Below, one piece after another: positions 24,613 to 31,719 of a stretch of 32,494 bases of DNA. The notes under the pieces were generated by a model that ran no database searches, was not told where the DNA came from, and worked only from the letters and a program-made list of their open reading frames with translations. Each line of letters starts with the position of its first letter. Position 1 is the first letter of the stretch. The DNA lies in assembly GCA_035378955.1 (NCBI GenBank), contig DAOSUS010000035.1:1-32494 (forward strand), written 5' to 3'. The translations under genes and the position numbers were made by a program. The stretch is from Candidatus Hydrogenedens sp. GTDB lineage: Bacteria > Hydrogenedentota > Hydrogenedentia > Hydrogenedentales > Hydrogenedentaceae.

Positions 24613-26198
24613 TGCCAATAACCTATCGTTTTCATTTGTTGAATTAAAACCCATTCCTCGTAAGGAGTTAATTCTTTTTCATCCCTATCAGGGAATTGGA
24701 AATCAGGGTCTATTAAAAGAGAACCTAACAATGGTTTTCCATCAAGGGGAGGACAAGGAATTTGCAGCACAGCGGCAATAGTGCTTGCTATATCTTCAAT
24801 AGAGGCACAATTATTACTTATCTTTTCGGATATACAAAGAATCCCTTCCTGTTTGTGATGACCATTCATTCCCTGTCCCTTTGCTCCTTGAAATTCATCA
24901 GGTTGAAGAATGTGAAATGTATCAATGCCTCTGGAACGGACACAGCAAGGTATTGCTCCATTATCCTCTTTTATTTCAAGTATTATATCAGGTGCTTTTT
25001 CTGTAAAGGGACCTTTGTATAAATCTTCACGGAAATGAGCATCTTTTATAAATTGCCATTTCTTTAATTCCCCACATAAATGATAAACAAATTCAAAATA
25101 ATTTTCTTCGGGGATAATTCCATAGGGTTCTCTACCTTTTAAATTAATTCGCACAGAAGGGAAATAATCTAATTCTTCAGAAAATGCAGAGGTGTTTTGC
25201 CAATCAATTCTTGAAAAACGGGATTGACTTTCCAATTTCTCGGCATAACCTTTGAAGTATTTGAATAGATGAGTTTGCAAGGAATAAGGAAATACTTTTA
25301 GTGCAAAATCTTTTAATACAGGGGTTTTATAGGAACGAAAATGTAAGTACCCCTTTTGTGCAAGCCAATTATTAAGGTATAACACGGTTTTACTGGAGGA
25401 TTGGAAACCATGGTCAGATACGAGCAAAATTAAACAATCCTTATATTTTTTTCGGATTGCCTCTATAATTTTTAGAAAAATTGAGTCGAGATATTGATAA
25501 ATGGTTGGGATTGCTTTTTTAAAACCATCTTGATAACGAGGAGAGGATTCATCCCAGAACATCCAGAAATGATGACTTACAGTGTCTGTTTCATTGAATA
25601 CCGAAATAAAAAGGTCCCATTCTTCATTTTCTAATAGATTTATAATAACTTGCTCTTTCTTTTTTAATCGTTCCAGCAATTTTGTTACTGTTTTTAAGTG
25701 CCACCCTTTTTTAATATTACTTTCGTTAATGCCTCCATATCCCCAGTCTTTAACAATGGGAAAGATTTCATGAGGATATACTTGTTCAGGGGTGATTTTC
25801 CCAGGTAAAGGTGATACAAAACCGGAAATCATAATACCATTAATTTTTTCTATCGGATATGTCCCGGGCACACCTACTACAATACTCTTTCCCCCAGCCT
25901 TCGTAAGCCAATTCCAGACAGATGGAAATTTGCGAAAAGAGCCATTGGTAAAACGGATTTGATAAGTTCCGTTCACCATTTCAGTAAAATCAAAATAGCC
26001 GTGTTTTCCGGGGTTAACACCGGTAAAACAAGATGTCCACGCTGGAATGGTCGCGGGAGGTATTGTTGAAATAAGATTAAGAAAGGAGCCACCTGAGATA
26101 AATGATTTTAATGTAGGCAACCATCCTTCATTTATCCCTCTTTCTATTACTTGTCGGGTTGCCCCATCCCAACCTATAACAGCAACTTTTCTATTCAT
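24609..26198 (-). CDS. Alkaline-phosphatase-superfamily phosphodiesterase/phosphotransferase
   Basis: A 529-residue protein of the type I phosphodiesterase/nucleotide pyrophosphatase family. Metal and nucleophile residues are Asp11 (G-W-D-G-A-T), Thr55 nucleophile (P-A-W-T-S-C-F-T-G), Asp205 and His209 (N-E-T-D-T-V-S-H-H), Asp262 and His263 (V-S-D-H-G-F), and a late G-H-H. No signal peptide is visible, so it appears cytoplasmic, unlike many phosphatases of the superfamily. It is fused by an ATGA overlap to the GT4 gene. This pairing suggests processing of a phosphosugar or phospho-linked glycan, but the substrate is unknown. The ATG has no good Shine-Dalgarno. Confidence 0.85.
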   Translation of the reverse strand: MNRKVAVIGWDGATRQVIERGINEGWLPTLKSFISGGSFLNLISTIPPATIPAWTSCFTGVNPGKHGYFDFTEMVNGTYQIRFTNGSFRKFPSVWNWLTKAGGKSIVVGVPGTYPIEKINGIMISGFVSPLPGKITPEQVYPHEIFPIVKDWGYGGINESNIKKGWHLKTVTKLLERLKKKEQVIINLLENEEWDLFISVFNETDTVSHHFWMFWDESSPRYQDGFKKAIPTIYQYLDSIFLKIIEAIRKKYKDCLILLVSDHGFQSSSKTVLYLNNWLAQKGYLHFRSYKTPVLKDFALKVFPYSLQTHLFKYFKGYAEKLESQSRFSRIDWQNTSAFSEELDYFPSVRINLKGREPYGIIPEENYFEFVYHLCGELKKWQFIKDAHFREDLYKGPFTEKAPDIILEIKEDNGAIPCCVRSRGIDTFHILQPDEFQGAKGQGMNGHHKQEGILCISEKISNNCASIEDIASTIAAVLQIPCPPLDGKPLLGSLLIDPDFQFPDRDEKELTPYEEWVLIQQMKTIGYWQ

Positions 26199-26243
26199 AG
26201 AAATCGGAGATTAAGGGAATATAATTTATATTTGGATTAATGA

Positions 26244-27026
26244 TTACAGTTTTAATATATAAGGGGCTAAAATCCATGCCCAACCACCCAATCCGATACT
26301 GGCAACTATTCCCAGAAAGGATAGCCAAAAGAGGAAAAAGTTTAATATCATAATTGCAAAGGATGAACTAAAAGACAGTTCTCTTTTTACCGCCAGCCAC
26401 CATGCCCCTAAAAACCAGCCAATAATGGGGATTAAATTTAAAAAGGTAAGTAATGCGGTATCTATAAACCAGTTCGTTATAGCAATGACTTTAGTATCTC
26501 CAAATGTTTGAGACCTTGTCCTTTGCAAGGACAACCAGAAAAGACCTTGCATTAAGAGTGGCCAGAGTAAAGCAAATGCTAGGGTCCCTTCCAGTGATAC
26601 CGAAACCCAATCTTTATTGATAGTTATCATTAATCCCCACCATCCAATGAAAGGCATTCCTATAGAAAATAGGAATAACAAAAGCCACAAAACCCGTTTC
26701 GCGTATTCCCAGATAATAGATGCGGGCGATTGTGGCTCTCTTGTTAGAGTATGAGGCAGGGCATTTGCTTCTTCCGCCCATTGCATTATTTTTTCTTTTA
26801 ATACCTTTGCTTTTTCATCTCTGTATCGGGCTAACAACTCATCACATAGCAGCATAGCATCAGCGTAGTTTCCTAATCGTGCAAGGCACATTGCTCGACC
26901 ATAGGCAACTTTCTTTTCTCCCGGATTTTCCTGCTCGAGTTCATCGAGTAGTTTTAATGCTTCGGTATATTTTTTTTCTTCGTATAAACTTTCTGCCTGT
27001 TTTAATTTTTGTTTGCTTGTTAGCAT
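26244..27026 (-). CDS. TPR protein with four or more C-terminal membrane helices
   Basis: A 260-residue protein. About 85 N-terminal residues form two TPR-like helix pairs (A-E-S-L-Y-E-E-K-K-Y-T-E-A-L, then A-R-L-G-N-Y-A-D-A). The remainder (about 108-258) is hydrophobic with four or five helices (W-L-L-L-F-L-F-S-I-G, L-L-W-P-L-L, L-I-P-I-I-G-W-F-L-G, and the last near the C-terminus). The TPR part is probably cytoplasmic. The membrane part recalls small DUF-type packing such as RDD or YIP families, without firm match. Its ATG directly follows the stop of the preceding exported protein gene with no spacer (TAA then ATG), indicating coupling. Function unknown. Confidence 0.68.
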   Translation of the reverse strand: MLTSKQKLKQAESLYEEKKYTEALKLLDELEQENPGEKKVAYGRAMCLARLGNYADAMLLCDELLARYRDEKAKVLKEKIMQWAEEANALPHTLTREPQSPASIIWEYAKRVLWLLLFLFSIGMPFIGWWGLMITINKDWVSVSLEGTLAFALLWPLLMQGLFWLSLQRTRSQTFGDTKVIAITNWFIDTALLTFLNLIPIIGWFLGAWWLAVKRELSFSSSFAIMILNFFLFWLSFLGIVASIGLGGWAWILAPYILKL

Positions 27027-28001
27027 TTATGAAGTATTCCCATTTGCAGGTTTTTGTTGTGTTGTTGATACGCTACCTGATAGTAATGCTTTCAATCGCT
27101 CTTTTTCCTGAACAGGTAGATTATTGTATATCTTTTCTAACACTTCTTTCGATTTTTTTGCAACTACTTCATTCGTTTGTCTTTTATCAGTAATTTTTAA
27201 TTCTAATTGAACAATAAAGTCGTTTAATTGACGATTTAATTTACTGATCTCCATTTGTGTGGAATCTAATGGCTTGGGAATCTGAGGATTTTCTATCCAT
27301 AAAGGATTAATCTTTTCATGTTTTTCAACAGCGAATGCCTGATATATAGGGTCTTTTTCAGTACACTTTTGATATTGTTCTAAAAAAAATGAATATAAGG
27401 CATCTATTCCTGCTATCTGAATTTGGGGTTTTTCATTAACCCTTTTTACAATTGTCAATAGTGTTTTAAAATATTCATCTTTTCTATTATTTATAAGCAT
27501 TTGGAGATGAATACTAAACAAACTCTTTGATTTTCTGTCAGGGATACACTGATTTAATAAGAATAATCGAAGATCAGGTTCTTCCTGTTCTTCCCCCATA
27601 CTATATATTAAATAGTCAACTTCTGAACTTTTATCAATGAGGATTCCGCAATATTCCAACACATAAGCAATATTTTCTTCACATTTAAGAGATATTTCTT
27701 CTTCATTCCAGTTTTTTTGTTTTCCTTCTTCTCTTGCTGATTTAATACTTTCACGACATGCCCTTATAAGTTCTCGTGGAGTAAGTGAACGGAATAAATC
27801 AAACGGATATTTTTTATTAGCCGTTTGGGAGTATTTGCTTTTGGTAGAAACATCAGTTACTCTTATCTCGTCGAATTGTTGGATTAGTCCTTGAATATGT
27901 TCCCAGTAATTACGGATAGGTTGATTGGGATTTTCTGAAGGGGATGTATTCGTTTGTGAAACAGCAAAAAAAACTACAGCTATCACTAAATCAATAAACA
28001 T
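27027..28001 (-). CDS. Uncharacterised exported or anchored helical protein
   Basis: A 324-residue protein with one N-terminal hydrophobic segment (F-I-D-L-V-I-A-V-V-F-F-A-V-S, residues 2-15) that could be a signal peptide or an anchor. The rest is charged and mostly helical, with a late coiled-coil-like stretch (Q-M-E-I-S-K-L-N-R-Q-L) and a Gln/Asn/Thr-rich C-terminal tail. No family recognised. It is first in a four-gene minus-strand set ending with the GT4 enzyme. No Shine-Dalgarno is seen before the ATG at 28001. The 116-bp gap upstream is divergent with the PHP phosphoesterase gene. Confidence 0.65.
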   Translation of the reverse strand: MFIDLVIAVVFFAVSQTNTSPSENPNQPIRNYWEHIQGLIQQFDEIRVTDVSTKSKYSQTANKKYPFDLFRSLTPRELIRACRESIKSAREEGKQKNWNEEEISLKCEENIAYVLEYCGILIDKSSEVDYLIYSMGEEQEEPDLRLFLLNQCIPDRKSKSLFSIHLQMLINNRKDEYFKTLLTIVKRVNEKPQIQIAGIDALYSFFLEQYQKCTEKDPIYQAFAVEKHEKINPLWIENPQIPKPLDSTQMEISKLNRQLNDFIVQLELKITDKRQTNEVVAKKSKEVLEKIYNNLPVQEKERLKALLSGSVSTTQQKPANGNTS

Positions 28002-28117
28002 GGTGTATACTTCAAATTATTTAAAGTTTGTTTTTTTACTTCTTTAATAATTAAAATCTACTTTATTTTATTATATATGGATATAGGTAAAACAATTTAA
28101 CGATATAGGGAAATATT

Positions 28118-29542
28118 ATGCAAAAATTGTATTTAAATTTTATGAAAGCATCTTTTTGTTTGTTCCTGATTTTTTGTTGTAGTTTGTCCTATGCTCAGGG
28201 GTTATTTACACCGGCACTTCCCAGTGGTTTAAAAGCCTATGCACCCGATTGTTATTTTCAGGTAGTTCCTCGTATTGTTCCTGCGGATAAGGAGACTACA
28301 ATTCAGATTATTTCACGGTTTGAGTCATTCCCTAAGCCACTTCATACCTATCGAATGACTTATACACCTGTGGGAAGATATGCAACACAGACAGGCTGGA
28401 CTAAGGCACAGGCAGAAGAAATTATTCCTCAAAATAATATTTTTTCAATAAAAAAATATTTTGAAGCGGAACAGGAACATATTTTTAAGTTGGAAGAGAT
28501 TACCCCGGATAATAAAGTTAAAGAAATAGGTAGTTTTCACATATATTCCTTAAAACCAGATTTATTTGCACTGCGCCCTTATAAAGGAGATTTCCACATG
28601 CATAGTTACCGTTCCGATGGAAGAGAATCTCCGGGATATGTAGCAGGAGCATGTAGAAGAGCGGGTTTTGATTTCATGGGGTTATCTGACCATCGGAATT
28701 ATTCAGGTTCATTAGAGGCGATTAAACAATTTGAGGGATTGCCTATTGACTTGCGTCTCTATCCTTCGGAAGAAGTTCATCCTCCTGATAATCCTGTCCA
28801 TTTTATAAGTTTTGGAGCAAAGGAAGGAATTACAGAACTTTATAGAGCGGATGATAAAACCTATCGTGAAGAAGTTCAAAATATAATGAATACTCTTGGT
28901 GATATGCCCTATGGCGTGGATAAATTTCAATATGCTTCCTGTCTGTGGGCATTCCAGAAAATAAGAGAAAGAGGCGGATTAGGTGTTTTTGCACATCCAT
29001 ATTGGAGACCGGGAAATACAAATTATATTGCGAATGCCTTGGTGGATTATCTTTACGAAACAACAATTTTTGATGCAGTAGAACTTATCAGTGGTTTTGG
29101 TTGGGATGAACTACAAGAAGTGGATGTAAATAATTTGCAGTTGGCAAAATATATCGAAACAAAATCAAAAGGGAAGAAGGTTCCTATAGTAGGCATAAGT
29201 GATAGTCACAGTTGTGAAAATCACGATATGTTTGGAAGATATTATACAATTTGTTTTTCTCCTTCACTTGAATTAAATGATTTAATTCATGCCATCAAAG
29301 AAGAAAATGCTGTTGCCGTTGAAACACCGGGTGGACAATTGCCCCGTCCTTACGGGCCCTATCGTTTAGTAGCCTATACACACTTCCTGTTACGCTATGT
29401 CTTGCCTTTGCATGATGAGATGTGTTTTGAAGAAGGAAGGCTGATGATTGAGTATGCAGGTGGAAACAAAAGTATCATTGAAAATTTGAAATTATTACAA
29501 GGACAGGTTCAGAAATATTATGATATGATTTGGGCGAAATAA
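28118..29542 (+). CDS. Exported PHP-domain metal-dependent phosphoesterase
   Basis: A 474-residue protein with a signal peptide (about 1-26, cleavage after S-Y-A). An all-beta segment (about 27-150) precedes the PHP domain. PHP metal residues are His160 and His162 (D-F-H-M-H), Asp167, Asp191 and His192 (S-D-H-R-N), Glu218/219, His228, His293 (F-A-H-P-Y-W), and Asp362 and His364 (S-D-S-H-S). Most PHP enzymes are cytoplasmic, for example histidinol phosphatase and nucleotidases; a periplasmic one with a beta N-domain points to a phosphoester or sugar phosphate outside the cell. AGGGA precedes the ATG. The following isomerase gene is 52 bp away on the same strand. Confidence 0.85.
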   Translation: MQKLYLNFMKASFCLFLIFCCSLSYAQGLFTPALPSGLKAYAPDCYFQVVPRIVPADKETTIQIISRFESFPKPLHTYRMTYTPVGRYATQTGWTKAQAEEIIPQNNIFSIKKYFEAEQEHIFKLEEITPDNKVKEIGSFHIYSLKPDLFALRPYKGDFHMHSYRSDGRESPGYVAGACRRAGFDFMGLSDHRNYSGSLEAIKQFEGLPIDLRLYPSEEVHPPDNPVHFISFGAKEGITELYRADDKTYREEVQNIMNTLGDMPYGVDKFQYASCLWAFQKIRERGGLGVFAHPYWRPGNTNYIANALVDYLYETTIFDAVELISGFGWDELQEVDVNNLQLAKYIETKSKGKKVPIVGISDSHSCENHDMFGRYYTICFSPSLELNDLIHAIKEENAVAVETPGGQLPRPYGPYRLVAYTHFLLRYVLPLHDEMCFEEGRLMIEYAGGNKSIIENLKLLQGQVQKYYDMIWAK

Positions 29543-29594
29543 AAAACTTCTATATACAAAATTTCATTTACTTTATTTTTATAAAGGAGATAAT

Positions 29595-30428
29595 ATGTTT
29601 GTCGGAATGTTAACCGCACCTTTTGCAGACCAACCTTTGGATAAGGTAATTGATTTTGCAGAAACAGCAAACATAGCAGGTCTGGAAGTTATTGCTTATC
29701 CAGGAAGTCGTCATATTGACCCTATAAAATTGGATAAGAGTAAAATTAAATCTATTCGGGATAAGTTGGAAGACCGCTGTTGTGTTATTACTTCTCTTGC
29801 TTACTATGATGCTTCAATAACAGACCCTAAAAGATGTAAAGTGGTTCAAGAAACAGCAAAGCAGGTGATAGCATCTGCGGCTAATTTAGGAGTGGATACT
29901 GTCTGTATGTTGAGTGGCTTTCCTGCTACCGGTATGAGCAAAATTGAGACAATAAGAAAGATTTTACCTAAGGCATTTTTACCTATTTTGTCTTACGCAC
30001 GCAAGAAGAATGTTCGAATTGCTCTGGAAAATTGGTTCCAAACGAATTTACAGGGATTAGATACCTTCGAAGAAATGTTTAATACGATACCCGATGATAA
30101 TTTTGGATTAAATTATGACCCTTCTCATCTGGTTCATCAAGAATGTGATTATTTGTTCCCAGTGCGAGAGTATAAAAGTCGAATTTTTCATACACATGCA
30201 AAAGATACATTGATTGATTATGCAAAGAAAGCAAAAACGGGAATTTATGGAGAAGGATGGTGGAGGTATGTATTGCCTGGGTTTGGTGTTATACGGTGGG
30301 GAGAATATATAAGTCATCTCAAGCATAATGGATATGATGGAGTTTTAAGCATTGAACATGAAGATAGCAGTCAGTCTCGTGAAGAAGGTTTTATAAAAGC
30401 AACATGGCATTTGGAAGCATTCTGCTAA
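29595..30428 (+). CDS. Sugar-phosphate isomerase/epimerase (xylose-isomerase-like TIM barrel)
   Basis: A 277-residue TIM-barrel protein. Probable metal ligands are Glu145 (A-L-E-N-W-F), Asp175 (N-Y-D-P-S-H-L), His199 or His201 (F-H-T-H-A-K-D) and Glu254 (S-I-E-H-E-D). This is the usual pattern of IolE/IolI- and hydroxypyruvate-isomerase-like epimerases. AAAGGAG precedes the ATG. It sits between the exported PHP phosphoesterase and a metallophosphoesterase (6 bp after its stop), so a short phosphosugar or inositol-like pathway is possible. It is clearly distinct from the barrel at 11456-12388. Substrate unknown. Confidence 0.85.
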   Translation: MFVGMLTAPFADQPLDKVIDFAETANIAGLEVIAYPGSRHIDPIKLDKSKIKSIRDKLEDRCCVITSLAYYDASITDPKRCKVVQETAKQVIASAANLGVDTVCMLSGFPATGMSKIETIRKILPKAFLPILSYARKKNVRIALENWFQTNLQGLDTFEEMFNTIPDDNFGLNYDPSHLVHQECDYLFPVREYKSRIFHTHAKDTLIDYAKKAKTGIYGEGWWRYVLPGFGVIRWGEYISHLKHNGYDGVLSIEHEDSSQSREEGFIKATWHLEAFC

Positions 30429-30434
30429 ACAAAA

Positions 30435-31418
30435 ATGGAAGAAGAAGATATCCAGCAAGAACAACAAAAAGATATAGATGAGTTCGAGTTAAAACGAAAA
30501 GAACTCTGGGAAAAAAGAATTCAATTAGAAAAGAAATTTAATTTGTATGAAGGGGATGAGTTCCAAAAAATTAATGGGTTCGAATATCTGAAGACAAAAA
30601 TAATATCTTTTTTATTAAGGTGTTTAGGACTTTACAGAAAAGGGGAATTCAACGCTTCGAAGATTAATCTGCGAAAGATAAAATTTGTTTTTCCTGATAT
30701 CCCCAAAGAATTGCATGGATTTAGAATTTTGTTCGTTGCGGATTTACATTTGTCCCAAACTTATCTGTCCTGGTTTATTTCAGGGGCGAGTATCTTACAG
30801 CAAATTAAAATACCCGTAGACTTAATTTTATTAGGAGGAGATTATCGTTTCGGTTATTTTGGTCCTGAAGATTTTGTTATCCCGATGATAAAAGAAATGT
30901 TTGAACCTGTGGAGTCAAAATATGGGATATATGGAGTGCTGGGAAATCACGATATTAGTTCGGTAAGGGAAAAATTTGAAGAAGTCGGAATACATATTTT
31001 AGTAAATGAAGGGGTAGAGATAAATCATAACGGGACCAAATTATGGATTGCCGGTGTAGATGTTCAGCATGGATTTGAATGTGCTGATGTAGCATCTTCC
31101 ATCGTTCACGCCCCAAAAGAGGCTTTCAAGATTATGCTTTCCCATTCTCCGGAATTAATAGAAGAGTCTTTACTCTGGGGTATCCAACTATATCTTTGTG
31201 GTCATACCCATGGAGGACAAATTGGATTGCCATTATTAGGACCTTTATATGTTAATGCCCATTGTAAACGAAAATTCGCTTCAGGTAAATGGGAATATCG
31301 GGAGATGAAAGGATACACTACGACAGGATTGGGTACCACTGATGTTCCCGTTCGTTTCAATGCAGAACCAGAAATAGTTTTGATAGATATAGTAAAAATA
31401 CCTTATGACTTGAAATAA
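30435..31418 (+). CDS. Metallophosphoesterase (YaeI/YkuE-like)
   Basis: A 327-residue calcineurin-like enzyme. Metal residues are Asp103 and His105 (V-A-D-L-H-L-S), Asp136 (G-G-D), Asn171 to Asp173 (G-N-H-D), His237 (L-S-H-S-P-E) and His257 and His259 (G-H-T-H-G-G-Q). The 90-residue N-terminal region is charged and coiled-coil-like with one weakly hydrophobic stretch (I-I-S-F-L-L-R-C-L-G-L) that may associate with the membrane. YaeI/YkuE relatives often act on membrane-lipid phosphates such as lipid headgroups, which would suit this surface-rich region, but the substrate is unknown. It is 6 bp after the isomerase stop with no clear Shine-Dalgarno, consistent with coupling. Confidence 0.88.
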   Translation: MEEEDIQQEQQKDIDEFELKRKELWEKRIQLEKKFNLYEGDEFQKINGFEYLKTKIISFLLRCLGLYRKGEFNASKINLRKIKFVFPDIPKELHGFRILFVADLHLSQTYLSWFISGASILQQIKIPVDLILLGGDYRFGYFGPEDFVIPMIKEMFEPVESKYGIYGVLGNHDISSVREKFEEVGIHILVNEGVEINHNGTKLWIAGVDVQHGFECADVASSIVHAPKEAFKIMLSHSPELIEESLLWGIQLYLCGHTHGGQIGLPLLGPLYVNAHCKRKFASGKWEYREMKGYTTTGLGTTDVPVRFNAEPEIVLIDIVKIPYDLK

Positions 31419-31484
31419 CATTTTTTAATATGATATAAGTGAAAGAGAATGGCTTTTTATTTTTTTAAAAAACAAATAAAATAT

Positions 31485-31513
31485 TTGACAAATGTGTTAA
31501 ATGTTTGTTAAAT
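31485..31513 (+). promoter_or_regulatory. Candidate upstream promoter of the lipoprotein gene
   Basis: A consensus -35 TTGACA at 31485-31490, a 17-bp spacer and TTAAAT at 31508-31513 (4 of 6 matches to TATAAT). Transcription from here would leave a leader of about 200 bases. Confidence 0.35.
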
Positions 31514-31599
31514 TTAATGATATTAAGTTTAGTTAAAAAAAAATGATAGGAATAGAAAATTTTTTCAAAAAAATGTTTGGAAAAATTTTTTAAAATAAT

Positions 31600-31629
31600 T
31601 TGCATTTTAGTAAAGAAATATGTTATATA
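31600..31629 (+). promoter_or_regulatory. Candidate proximal promoter of the lipoprotein gene
   Basis: TTGCAT at 31600-31605, an 18-bp spacer and an extended -10, TGT at 31621-31623 followed by TATATA at 31624-31629. Both the TTTGCATTTTA block and the spacing are the same as in the PfkB operon promoter. Predicted start near 31636, where a hairpin begins. Confidence 0.4.
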
Positions 31630-31633
31630 TAGT

Positions 31634-31654
31634 TTAAAGTTTTTTTAACTTTAA
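31634..31654 (+). promoter_or_regulatory. 8-bp hairpin at the predicted 5' end of the lipoprotein mRNA
   Basis: TTAAAGTT, a five-T loop and AACTTTAA form a perfect 8-bp stem. It lies where the proximal promoter would start transcription, so it could be a 5' stabilising hairpin or an operator. It is A/T-rich and might be by chance. Confidence 0.3.
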
Positions 31655-31719
31655 GGAATAAAGATTTGAAGAGTAAAAAAATAAATATAACAACTCAATC
31701 AAACATGAGGAGTTAAGCA

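Larger units (their letters stand above)
31419..31719. other. AT-rich 301-bp intergenic region before a lipoprotein gene
   Basis: Extremely AT-rich, no ORF and no tRNA-like fold. It contains two possible promoters and a hairpin (listed separately). No convincing terminator for the upstream metallophosphoesterase gene was found; T-runs near 31455-31466 lack a stable stem. Confidence 0.5.

Noticed and set aside
31419..31719. AT-rich region as a replication origin
   Set aside because: No DnaA-box cluster, no dnaA/dnaN or repA gene, and the features seen fit a promoter region.
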